NCBI GenBank assembly: GCA_900549945.1
Contig: URQJ01000107.1
Coordinates: forward strand, 1 to 6,421
Source of the DNA: an uncultured Oscillospiraceae bacterium
Lineage (GTDB): Bacteria > Bacillota > Clostridia > Oscillospirales > Acutalibacteraceae
Length of the DNA: 6,421 nt
Direction of reading: 5' to 3'
Position numbers and translations under genes: made by a program. This document shows positions 1 through 5,323 of the stretch, in pieces; position 1 is the first letter of the stretch, and the number at the start of each line of letters is the position of its first letter. Below the pieces are notes generated by a model. It searched no databases. It was given only the letters and a program-made list of their open reading frames with translations, and had not been told where the DNA came from.

Positions 1-13
1 GCTCTTCCGATCT
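1..13. other. Illumina adapter remnant (artefact)
   Basis: The first 13 bases, GCTCTTCCGATCT, are the 3' end of the standard Illumina TruSeq-type adapter. They are not genomic. The real sequence begins at base 14, so the reading frame of the first gene cannot be followed upstream of it. Confidence 0.96.
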
Positions 14-327
14 GCCTCGGCATAGAGGCGGCGCTCGGGCGCGTGCGCCGCACCTACCACGGCGCGCGCACGATCGACCTCGACCTGCTCCTGTACAAGG
101 GCGCGGCCTGCGCGGAGAAGGAGCTGACGCTGCCGCACCCCGGCATCTCGTCGCGTGCGTTCGTGCTGTTCCCCCTGCGGGAGCTTTTTCCGGCGCTCGA
201 GGTGTTCGGCGCCGATTACAGCGGGGCGCCGGGGCTTGCGGATGCAGATGCGGTGCAGTGTATCGGGAGTATGGCGGATTTGCTGAAAATTGAAGAAAGA
301 ATAGCCGGGTCCTTGTGGGAAGTGTGA
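14..327 (+). CDS. folK: 2-amino-4-hydroxy-6-hydroxymethyldihydropteridine diphosphokinase (HPPK), C-terminal part
   Basis: HPPK transfers pyrophosphate from ATP to 6-hydroxymethyl-7,8-dihydropterin in cytosolic folate synthesis. The frame is open from the first genomic base; the visible protein begins LGIEAALGRVRR, matching the family's 'IE..LGR.R' segment. The HPPK signature GARTIDLDLLLY follows: the two Mg-binding aspartates are at bases 76 and 82 and the signature Arg at 67. Next come LPHPG with the conserved His at 136, and SRAFVLFPL with the conserved Arg at 154. The N-terminal half, with the pterin-binding start of the fold, is missing because the contig ends in adapter. The GTG at 43 is an internal valine codon (GRVRR), not a start. 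The C-terminal tail of about 30 codons after FGADY is not strongly conserved. In many Firmicutes folK follows folP and folB, which would lie off the left edge. Partial gene; family call is secure. Confidence 0.93.
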
Positions 328-338
328 GTGTTTTTGCT

Positions 339-359
339 TTTGTAAAAGATAATTACAAA
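339..359. repeat. Inverted repeat TTTGTAA-N7-TTACAAA, with a third copy at 393-400
   Basis: Just after folK, TTTGTAA (339-345) and TTACAAA (353-359) form a perfect 7-bp inverted repeat with a 7-base spacer. The half-site recurs as TTTGTAAT at 393-400, the exact reverse complement of ATTACAAA at 352-359, inside the likely promoter of the M23 gene. It could be a dimeric-regulator operator, or a weak AT-rich hairpin ending folK transcripts (TTTATTT follows). Which of these applies cannot be told from the sequence. Confidence 0.45.
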
Positions 360-376
360 TTTATTTCAAAAAAGGC

Positions 377-407
377 TTGAAAAAGTTACTGGTTTGTAAT
401 ATATTAT
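377..407 (+). promoter_or_regulatory. Candidate SigmaA promoter of the M23 peptidase gene
   Basis: TTGAAA (377-382) is a fair -35 box, and TATTAT (402-407) lies 19 bases downstream in the AT-rich run TAATATATTATATT. The spacing is longer than ideal, and TAATAT at 397-402 would be too close at 14, so the exact boxes are uncertain. The AT-rich island in GC-rich DNA ahead of a gene with a good ribosome binding site supports a promoter here. Confidence 0.35.
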
Positions 408-417
408 ATTGCAGAAC

Positions 418-435
418 AAAAAAGCCCGCGGCTTT
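418..435 (-). terminator. Minus-strand terminator-like hairpin in the M23 5' leader
   Basis: AAAGCC (421-426), loop CGC, GGCTTT (430-435) is a perfect 6-bp stem. Read on the minus strand it is followed by a run of T (A run at 418-423 on the plus strand), the form of an intrinsic terminator. No minus-strand gene lies upstream of it, so it may block antisense transcription through folK or be a simple leader hairpin. On the plus strand there is no U tract after the stem. Confidence 0.35.
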
Positions 436-462
436 GCGCGGTGCAGTTATGGAGTTTTGCAT

Positions 463-1701
463 ATGAAGAAAAGGAACATGCGCATTATTTCCGGTATACT
501 GGCTTTGACACTGCTGGTTTCCACGAATGTTTTTGCGACGACGACAAGCGAATACGACGCGCAGATCAGTGAGGTCAAGGCGAAGCAGGAGCAGAACGAA
601 GCCGAGGCGGCGGAGCTGAACGCGCGGCTCGACGCGCTGCGCTCCGAAACGGCGGACGCCGAAGCGTATCAGGCGACGCTTGTCGAACAGATCCAGAATT
701 ATCAGGAGAGCATCGACCTCGCCCGCGCGCGTATCGACGAGCTGAACGACAGCATCAGCGCGCTGGAGGATGAAATCGAAAAGGCCGACGCTGAATATGC
801 CGACACGCTCGAGCAGCTCAAGGTGCGTCTGAGCGCGCTCTATAAGGCTGGCGGCGATCTTACGACTTTGCAGATTCTGCTCGATTCCACGAGCCTGTAC
901 GACTTTTCGATCCGCTCCGAGGCGATGGAGAGTGTCACCCGCCACGATAAGCAGCTGATGGAACAGATTAAGGAATACATGCTCCTCACGCAGGAGCAGC
1001 GCGACGAGCTGAAGGTTCAGAAGGAGGAGCTCGCCGACCAGAAGAAGGATCTTGAGAGCAAGCAGGCGGATCTTCAGGTAATGGAGGAGGAAAACGCCCG
1101 GCTGATCGAGGAACTGCAGATCCAGAGCGCTGAGGCGGAGGACCTGATCGCGGAGAATGAGGCCGAGAGCGCCGAATACCTCTCGCAGCTTGAGACGCTG
1201 ATCGACCAGCGCAGCGAGCAGGCGGCCCGCGAGGAAGAGGAGCGCCAGCAGGCGCTGCAGAACCAGCAGAACCAGAGCGGCGGTTCGTCCGGCTCCGGCT
1301 CGAACAACGACAGCAGCGTTTTGAATACCGGCAGCCTTTCGTTCAGCTGGCCGCTCGCCGGCTACGGCTACGAGAGCATCACGCAGTATTACGGCAACAA
1401 CGGCCACAGGGGCCTCGACATCGGCATCCCCTACGGCACGCCGATCTACGCTTCGGAATCCGGTCAGGTCATCTCGGCCGAGTACCACTGGTCTTGGGGC
1501 AATAACGTGCTCATTTGGCATAACGACACGTATTCCACGCGCTACGCGCATTGCAGCTCGCTTGCGGTATCGGCCGGCGAATACGTGCAGAAGGGACAGG
1601 TTATTGGGTATGCGGGCTCCACCGGTAATTCCACCGGCAACCACCTGCACTTTGAGGTGTACCAGAACGGCGACCGCGTGAACCCGTCGAACTTTGTGTA
1701 A
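463..1701 (+). CDS. Secreted M23 murein endopeptidase with PcsB/EnvC-like coiled coil
   Basis: Predicted exported peptidoglycan hydrolase of 412 aa. The ATG at 463 is chosen because GGAG (451-454) sits 8 bases upstream and the product opens with a signal peptide: MKKRNMR, a hydrophobic core and a likely cut after TNVFA (residue 25). A TTG at 409 in the same frame lies in the promoter region and would bury the signal. Residues about 30-268 are heptad-rich, Glu/Gln/Ala-dominated coiled coil, interrupted near 122-147 by RLSALYKAGG and LLDSTSLYDF, a pattern typical of PcsB/EnvC-type activator domains. A Ser/Gly/Asn linker (about 271-290) leads to the LytM/M23 domain (about 294-412). Its zinc ligands are H315, D319 (HRGLD) and H396, and its catalytic histidines are H363 (RYAH) and H394 (HLHFE). 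All are present, so it should be active, cutting peptide cross-links outside the membrane. By analogy with PcsB and EnvC the coiled coil may answer to FtsEX during division; ftsEX is not in the window. Confidence 0.93.
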   Translation: MKKRNMRIISGILALTLLVSTNVFATTTSEYDAQISEVKAKQEQNEAEAAELNARLDALRSETADAEAYQATLVEQIQNYQESIDLARARIDELNDSISALEDEIEKADAEYADTLEQLKVRLSALYKAGGDLTTLQILLDSTSLYDFSIRSEAMESVTRHDKQLMEQIKEYMLLTQEQRDELKVQKEELADQKKDLESKQADLQVMEEENARLIEELQIQSAEAEDLIAENEAESAEYLSQLETLIDQRSEQAAREEEERQQALQNQQNQSGGSSGSGSNNDSSVLNTGSLSFSWPLAGYGYESITQYYGNNGHRGLDIGIPYGTPIYASESGQVISAEYHWSWGNNVLIWHNDTYSTRYAHCSSLAVSAGEYVQKGQVIGYAGSTGNSTGNHLHFEVYQNGDRVNPSNFV

Positions 1702-1702
1702 G

Positions 1703-1711
1703 TGATATAAA
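1703..1711 (+). promoter_or_regulatory. Candidate extended -10 promoter for the acetyltransferase unit
   Basis: TGATATAAA fits the extended -10 form TGnTATAAT (TG at 1703-1704, TATAAA at 1706-1711) and begins one base after the M23 stop codon. No good -35 is seen (CCCGTC at the expected place), as is usual for extended -10 promoters. A start near 1718 would give a leader of about 110 nt before the acetyltransferase. Confidence 0.4.
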
Positions 1712-1750
1712 GCCAAGCCTGAATTTAATTTTGAAAAGGGGTTGTTCATT

Positions 1751-1804
1751 ATGGCGATGCAGAATATTCGGAAACACATAAATTGGAGGGTATCCTTGCG
1801 TTAA
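1751..1804 (+). CDS. Possible 17-codon leader peptide upstream of the acetyltransferase
   Basis: A short ORF, MAMQNIRKHINWRVSLR, starts at ATG 1751 with AAGGGG (1736-1741) 9 bases upstream and ends in TAA at 1802-1804. It lies 24 bases before the acetyltransferase start. It is basic, with four Arg/Lys and one His, and resembles no protein I know. Its last codons and stop overlap the hairpin GGAGGGT/ACCCTCC, so a translating ribosome would change the RNA fold next to the acetyltransferase ribosome binding site. Chance ORFs of this length are common. The good Shine-Dalgarno site and the placement are the only support. Confidence 0.3.
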   Translation: MAMQNIRKHINWRVSLR

Positions 1805-1822
1805 CCCTCCCGATCATGGAGG
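1785..1822 (+). promoter_or_regulatory. Competing stem segments around the acetyltransferase ribosome binding site
   Basis: Segment 1, GGAGGGT (1785-1791), is perfectly complementary to segment 2, ACCCTCC (1804-1810), with a 12-base loop. Segment 2 can instead pair through CCTCC (1806-1810) with segment 3, GGAGG (1818-1822), the Shine-Dalgarno site 6 bases before the ATG at 1829, closing a 7-base loop. The two pairings exclude each other: 1:2 leaves the site open, 2:3 hides it. This geometry recalls translational attenuators, but switching is inferred, not shown. Confidence 0.35.
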
Positions 1823-1828
1823 AAAATA

Positions 1829-2278
1829 ATGGACAGTATCACCCTAAGGAAAATCGATGAATCCAACTTTTTGGACTGCTTCGGCTTGAAGCTTGCAGCA
1901 GGACAGGAGAAGTATGTTTCAAACCCCATTCGCAGTCTTGCGCAGGCGTATGTCTACTACAGCCAATGCGTGCCGTTTGGCATATACGCAGCAGATAAAA
2001 TGGTCGGCTACGTCATGGTTATCTATGATTACGATGAAGAAGCGTATAATATTTGGCACATGATGATCGACAGCGCTTTTCAGGGGAATGGGTATGGCAA
2101 AGGGGCGCTGCGGAAAATTCTCGAGTACATTGCTTCGGCGCCGTTTGGAAGCTCAAAAACCGTTCTGCTCACTTGTAACCCCGAAAATGAAGCGGCGTAT
2201 AAGCTGTATCAGAAAATCGGATTTACGGAAACCGGCAGAAGCGACGACGATGAAGTGGAGCTGGGCATGACCCTGTAA
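1829..2278 (+). CDS. GNAT-family N-acetyltransferase, spermine/spermidine type
   Basis: Cytosolic acetyl-CoA-dependent N-acetyltransferase of 149 aa, a normal single-domain GNAT length. GGAGG (1818-1822) lies 6 bases before the ATG. The N-terminal part (LRKIDESNFLDCFGL, then SNPIRSLAQAYVYY) resembles the polyamine acetyltransferase group that includes Bacillus BltD. Beta strands IYAADKMVGYVMVIYDY (52-68) lead to motif A, MMIDSAFQGNGYGKGAL (78-94), with the acetyl-CoA pyrophosphate loop QGNGYG at 85-90. Motif B, NPENEAAYKLYQKIGF (117-132), carries the tyrosine (Y124) often used as general acid. The substrate is probably a polyamine or other primary amine, but sequence cannot fix it. Codons are visibly more AT-rich than in the flanking genes (many AAA, AAT, TTT, TAT), suggesting later acquisition. 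It appears to be a single-gene unit with its own leader. Confidence 0.88.
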   Translation: MDSITLRKIDESNFLDCFGLKLAAGQEKYVSNPIRSLAQAYVYYSQCVPFGIYAADKMVGYVMVIYDYDEEAYNIWHMMIDSAFQGNGYGKGALRKILEYIASAPFGSSKTVLLTCNPENEAAYKLYQKIGFTETGRSDDDEVELGMTL

Positions 2279-2297
2279 AGCCCATCTGGTTTTACAG
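2273..2297 (+). other. Stem-loop spanning the acetyltransferase stop codon
   Basis: CTGTAAAGCC (2273-2282) pairs with GGTTTTACAG (2288-2297), giving 10 pairs with one G-U around the loop CATCT. The stem contains the TAA stop (2276-2278). It lacks a U tract, so it is not a standard terminator. It could protect the 3' end of the mRNA or act at termination of translation. Confidence 0.5.
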
Positions 2298-2350
2298 TGC
2301 GCGCTTGATTCGGCACGCTTCATGCCAAGCGAAATTCGGCGGAGAAAACG

Positions 2351-2376
2351 CGCAGGGGCATAGAAGCCCTGCGTTT
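2351..2376 (+). other. Stem-loop, weak terminator candidate
   Basis: CGCAGGG (2351-2357) and CCCTGCG (2367-2373) form a 7-bp stem with a 9-base loop, followed only by TTT. It lies between the acetyltransferase and a better terminator, so it is probably an accessory hairpin in the 3' region. I saw no small RNA or riboswitch motif I could name between 2298 and 2411. Confidence 0.3.
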
Positions 2377-2411
2377 CCTGCGATGCGCACACATATCTGA
2401 ATGGATCGAAA

Positions 2412-2456
2412 GAGGATCGTCCCTGCGGAAAGCGGCGGGCGGTCCTCCTTTTATTT
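2412..2456 (+). terminator. Intrinsic terminator after the acetyltransferase gene
   Basis: GAGGATCG (2412-2419) pairs with CGGTCCTC (2440-2447), with one G-U pair. The intervening bases can extend the helix (CCCTGC against GCG..GGG around a GGAAA loop), and TTTTATTT follows at 2449-2456. This has the full form of a rho-independent terminator and separates the acetyltransferase from the enolase gene. Confidence 0.8.
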
Positions 2457-2464
2457 GGTATAAA
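2456..2464 (+). promoter_or_regulatory. Candidate extended -10 promoter of the enolase gene
   Basis: TGGTATAAA fits TGnTATAAT, with TATAAA at 2459-2464, and directly follows the T run of the preceding terminator. There is no recognisable -35. A start near 2471 would give an mRNA leader of about 47 nt with AGGAAGGG at 2502-2509, 8 bases before the enolase ATG. Confidence 0.45.
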
Positions 2465-2517
2465 CCCTTTCCGAAATGCGCAGACTATTTTCAAAAGATG
2501 CAGGAAGGGTGAGGCTT

Positions 2518-3774
2518 ATGAAAATTCAGAAGGTTTTTGCGGCGGAGGTGCTCGATTCCCGCGGCACGCCGACCGTGAGCGCGACCGTGGTGCTCAGCGA
2601 CGGCTCGGTCGGCGTGGCGAACGCGCCATCCGGCGCCTCGACCGGCAAGTTTGAGGCGCACGAGAAGCGCGACGGCGATAAAAAGCGCTACGGCGGCAAG
2701 GGCGTGCAGAAGGCGGTCGCGGGCGTTTCGGAGACGATCGCCCCGGTGCTCGAGCACATCCCGCGGGTGACGGTTCAGGAGGTGGACCGCATTCTGATCG
2801 AGCTCGACAACACGAAAAACAAGGAGAAACTCGGCGCAAACGCGATGCTGGCCGTGTCGCTCGCGGCCGCAAAAGCGCTCGCGGCGCACTACCGCCAGCC
2901 GCTGTTCCGCTTTCTCGGCGGCGCGAACGCCCGCAAAATGCCTGTGCCGATGATGAATATCCTCAACGGCGGCGCGCACGCGTCGAACAACATCGACATA
3001 CAGGAGTTTATGATCATGCCGGTCGGCGCGAAGCGGTTTTCCGACGCCGTGCGCATGGGCGCCGAGGTCTACCACGCGCTCGGCGGCATCCTGAAAAGCC
3101 GCTCGCTTTCGGTCGCTGTCGGCGATGAGGGCGGCTTTGCGCCGGATCTCGCGAGCGACGAGGCGGCCATCGAGGTGATCCTCGAGGCGATCGGCGCCGC
3201 GGGCTACACGACCGACGAGATCCAGATCGCGCTGGACGCCGCCTCGAGCGAGTGGGCGGCGCAGGACGGCTACCTGCTGCCAAAGCGCGGCACGCGCTAT
3301 TCTTCGGCGCAGCTCATCGGCTATTGGGAAAAGCTCTGCGAGAAGTACCCGATCCGCTCGGTCGAGGATCCGCTCGGCGAGGAGGATTTCCCGGCGTGGA
3401 CGACGCTGACCGAGCGCATCGGCAAAAAGACGATGCTGGTCGGCGACGACCTGTTCGTCACGAACCCCGCGCGCATCCGCGAGGGTATCGAGCGACGCGC
3501 GGCGAACGCGCTGCTCGTCAAGCCGAACCAGATCGGCACGCTGACCGAGACGCTGACGGCCATCGAGCTCGCACGCGGCAGCGGCATGAAAACGATCCTT
3601 TCCCAACGCTCCGGCGAGACCGAGGACACGACGATCGCCGACCTCGCCGTCGCCGTGAATGCCGGGTTCATCAAGTCGGGCGCGCCGTGCCGCAGCGACC
3701 GCACGGCGAAGTACAACCGGCTGCTGCGCATCGCGCTCGAAAACGACCTCGACGAGCAGTACGGGGGGGATTGA
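2518..3774 (+). CDS. eno: Enolase (phosphopyruvate hydratase), divergent, with His-to-Gln in the SHRSGETED motif
   Basis: Cytosolic glycolytic enzyme interconverting 2-phosphoglycerate and phosphoenolpyruvate. The ATG at 2518 gives 418 aa, slightly short for the family (about 425-435). AGGAAGGG lies 8 bases upstream, and the product opens MKIQKVFAAEVLDSRGTPT, as enolases do; the in-frame ATG at 2476 would add 14 unrelated residues. Visible active-site parts are the mobile loop PSGASTG (37-43), H154 in GGAHASNN, E163 in QEFMIMP, and E204 in GDEGGFAPD. The Mg ligands are D240, E283 (VEDPL) and D310 (GDDLFVTN). K335 (LVKPNQIGTL) is the catalytic lysine and K386 lies in IKSGAPCRSDRTAKYN. All these are kept. 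Residue 363 is Gln (CAA) in SQRSGETED, where nearly all enolases have His. It may be the sole glycolytic enzyme or a second, diverged paralogue. No other glycolytic gene is adjacent. Confidence 0.92.
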   Translation: MKIQKVFAAEVLDSRGTPTVSATVVLSDGSVGVANAPSGASTGKFEAHEKRDGDKKRYGGKGVQKAVAGVSETIAPVLEHIPRVTVQEVDRILIELDNTKNKEKLGANAMLAVSLAAAKALAAHYRQPLFRFLGGANARKMPVPMMNILNGGAHASNNIDIQEFMIMPVGAKRFSDAVRMGAEVYHALGGILKSRSLSVAVGDEGGFAPDLASDEAAIEVILEAIGAAGYTTDEIQIALDAASSEWAAQDGYLLPKRGTRYSSAQLIGYWEKLCEKYPIRSVEDPLGEEDFPAWTTLTERIGKKTMLVGDDLFVTNPARIREGIERRAANALLVKPNQIGTLTETLTAIELARGSGMKTILSQRSGETEDTTIADLAVAVNAGFIKSGAPCRSDRTAKYNRLLRIALENDLDEQYGGD

Positions 3775-3799
3775 CGCCTGCGCCGCATCCTGCTATACT
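3771..3799 (+). promoter_or_regulatory. SigmaA promoter overlapping the enolase stop codon
   Basis: TTGACG (3771-3776), 17 bases, then TATACT (3794-3799): five of six consensus bases at each box with optimal spacing. The enolase stop TGA (3772-3774) lies inside the -35 box. It would drive the downstream small gene from a start near 3806. Confidence 0.75.
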
Positions 3800-3826
3800 G
3801 GAAGCAGAATGCAGGGAGGCGAGCGC

Positions 3827-4240
3827 ATGTACCATCAGGACTGGCTGATGCGCCAAATTGAGATCATCGCGGAGACGCTGGCGCGCGTGCTGTTCCGGAA
3901 AACGCCGGCGCGCCGGGCGGATGTTGTTTTGCAGCAAAAAAGCGGTGTATCAGGCGCGGAACTTACGGAAACGCTGCTGGCCATGGTCCGCGCGGGCGAG
4001 CTGTGTGCGGCGGAGGATCTGCTTTACGAGCGCCTTGACCCGGACGACCGGGACGGGCTGGCGGCAGCGCTCCGCTTCTACAGCGCGCTGAACGCGCTGC
4101 CGGATGCGGAGCTTGAAGCGCGGAATTTCCCGCGCGATGAGATCCTTTCGGGGCTCACGGACGTCTGCCGGCGCTGCGGGCTCGAGGACGTGCTGCACGC
4201 GCTGCCCGGCGGGGAGGACGAGCCGCGATTCGACGCATAA
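3827..4240 (+). CDS. DUF6483-like protein of unknown function
   Basis: Small, soluble, probably cytosolic protein of 137 aa. The ATG at 3827 has GGAGG (3815-3819) 7 bases upstream; an in-frame ATG at 3809 precedes that site and is less likely. The N-terminus MYHQDWLMRQIEIIAETLARVLF is the feature I recognise: Clostridia carry small proteins annotated DUF6483 that begin with a similar Q-D-x-L-M-R-x-I-E helix. The rest is predicted mostly helical, with AGELCAAEDLLYERLDPDD (about 62-80) suggestive of a helical-hairpin repeat. There is no signal peptide, membrane span, metal motif or catalytic motif. Its role is unknown. It has its own near-consensus promoter and a strong terminator, so it looks like a single-gene unit rather than part of the enolase operon. 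Confidence 0.82.
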   Translation: MYHQDWLMRQIEIIAETLARVLFRKTPARRADVVLQQKSGVSGAELTETLLAMVRAGELCAAEDLLYERLDPDDRDGLAAALRFYSALNALPDAELEARNFPRDEILSGLTDVCRRCGLEDVLHALPGGEDEPRFDA

Positions 4241-4254
4241 GGGCAGGAAAAGAG

Positions 4255-4289
4255 AAAAGCCGCAGACCTGTAAAGGCCTGCGGCTTTTT
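4255..4289. terminator. Bidirectional intrinsic terminator between convergent genes
   Basis: AAAAGCCGCAG (4255-4265) pairs with CTGCGGCTTTT (4278-4288), and CC/GG can pair inside the loop. A T run follows on the plus strand (TTTTT, 4285-4289). On the minus strand the stem is followed by TTTTCTCTTTT. It lies 15 bases after the DUF6483-like stop and 70 bases beyond the stop of the minus-strand isomerase, and can serve both. Confidence 0.88.
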
Positions 4290-4358
4290 GTCTGGGATAT
4301 GGCGCCCGCAGCCGAAAGCAGCGCGCGGCGGGTGTTTTTGCGGAAAACGCGATGGGCG

Positions 4359-5213
4359 TTACCAGTCGAGACCGGAGAACTTCTTGAAGCTGTCCATGCT
4401 GATGCGCACGCTCTCCATCTGGGTGAGCTGCGTGTGATCCTGCTCGAGGACGATGTACTCCGCGCCGAGCGCATTCGCCGTGTCGATGATCGACTGGATG
4501 TCCATGATGCCGGTGCCGATCTCGCAGAAATCCTTCGGGTCCATGCCTTCGCCGAAGGTGTCACGGGTGATCAGCGTCTCCGGGTCCTTGACCGTCCAAA
4601 GGTTGATCGGCGACGCGGAGGTCTTGGAGAAATCCTTCTGGTGGACGAGCTTCAGGCGGGAGCCGAGGCGCTTCATAACCTCGACCGGGTCCATGCCGCC
4701 GCGCATCGCCCAGAAGGTGTCGAGCTCAAAGCTGACGTATCTCGGGTCCGTGTTGTCCATGATGTGGTACAGGATCTCCTTGCCGTTCAGCTTCTGGAAC
4801 TCGTGGTAGTGGTTGTGGATGAGGAACTGCATGCCGTGCGCCGCGAGCTTCTCGCCGACCCAGTTGTAATAGGCGCAGCGCTCCATCAGGTGGTCGTAGC
4901 TCGTGTAGAAATCGGCGGACTGACCGAGGTACTTCGTGCCGATCTTCTCGTGGTATTCGATGATCGCGCCGATCGTGTTCTCGTCGATCGGGCGGATGTG
5001 GCCGCTGACCATCTTTGTGCCGGTCTCCTCGAGCAGCTTTGCCATCGTGTCCGCGTCCACGCCGAAGCCGACGCCCGGGTCGGTGTCTGCGCTGGAGCTC
5101 GCGAACTCGAGGTTCTTGTAGCCGATTTCAGCGACCTGACGGATCGCGCTGATCGGGTCCTTTTTCATTTCGTCGCGCACGGAATAGAGCTGAATGCCGA
5201 CTTTCATTGCCAT
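4359..5213 (-). CDS. Sugar phosphate isomerase/epimerase-like TIM-barrel protein
   Basis: Cytosolic xylose-isomerase-like TIM barrel (AP endonuclease 2 superfamily) of 284 aa. The ATG at 5213 is preferred because AGAAAGG on the minus strand (5229-5223) is 9 bases away; ATG 5207 (MKVGIQ) would be 15. The N-terminus MAMKVGIQLYSVRDEM is typical of this family. Further motifs are SGHIRP (70-75), IHNHYHEF (132-139), SFELDTFWA (161-169), KLVHQKDF (188-195) and EIGTGIMDIQ (231-240), then VLEQDH (255-260) at the last strand. By homology with IolI-type enzymes, metal ligands would be drawn from E138, D165, H191 and E257. Such proteins isomerise or epimerise keto-sugars, inosose or oxidised glycosides. 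The substrate is unknown, because no dehydrogenase, kinase or transporter partner is adjacent. Cofactor and reaction are inference. It is divergently arranged with the FeoA-like gene. Confidence 0.88.
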   Translation of the reverse strand: MAMKVGIQLYSVRDEMKKDPISAIRQVAEIGYKNLEFASSSADTDPGVGFGVDADTMAKLLEETGTKMVSGHIRPIDENTIGAIIEYHEKIGTKYLGQSADFYTSYDHLMERCAYYNWVGEKLAAHGMQFLIHNHYHEFQKLNGKEILYHIMDNTDPRYVSFELDTFWAMRGGMDPVEVMKRLGSRLKLVHQKDFSKTSASPINLWTVKDPETLITRDTFGEGMDPKDFCEIGTGIMDIQSIIDTANALGAEYIVLEQDHTQLTQMESVRISMDSFKKFSGLDW

Positions 5214-5266
5214 TGGAATCAACCTTTCTGATAACTGAAATTTTCGGGGCGCCGCGCCCGCGCCGG

Positions 5267-5296
5267 TGCACCAAAAGCAGCCCGCCCGCATACACT
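5267..5296 (+). promoter_or_regulatory. Weak promoter candidate for the FeoA-like gene
   Basis: TACACT (5291-5296) resembles a -10 box. TGCACC (5267-5272), 18 bases upstream, is a poor -35. The 110-base divergent gap is GC-rich (a small stem GGGCG-CCG-CGCCC lies at 5247-5259), and I found no Fur-like box in it. Confidence 0.25.
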
Positions 5297-5323
5297 GAGA
5301 GCAGAGAAAAGGGGGACATGTTT

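Noticed and set aside
409..411. TTG as the start of the M23 peptidase
   Set aside because: It falls in the promoter region, lacks a Shine-Dalgarno site and would put 18 residues ahead of a good signal peptide.
1273..1320. Low-complexity Gly/Ser/Gln/Asn stretch as an unusual repeat
   Set aside because: It is an ordinary flexible linker between the coiled coil and the M23 domain.
361..1779. Long minus-strand open frame (472 codons) opposite the M23 gene
   Set aside because: It mirrors a GC-rich coding region. The Leu/Arg/Val-rich translation matches no family, and the plus strand has a signal peptide and intact M23 motifs.
2291..2301. TTTACAGTGCG shared with 5777-5787 as a dispersed regulatory repeat
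   Set aside because: Several 11-base matches are expected by chance in a window of this size, and the contexts differ.
2298..2456. Riboswitch or T-box leader of the enolase gene
   Set aside because: No T-box or known riboswitch core is visible, and the terminator is better explained as the end of the acetyltransferase unit, with an extended -10 promoter just after it.
2491..3606. Long minus-strand open frame (371 codons) opposite enolase
   Set aside because: An Arg/His/Ala-rich shadow of the enolase codons; the enolase reading is certain.
4104..5231. Plus-strand open frame (375 codons) across the DUF6483-like 3' end and the isomerase
   Set aside because: It runs through a strong bidirectional terminator and is antisense to a gene with clear TIM-barrel motifs; its own translation has no recognisable family.
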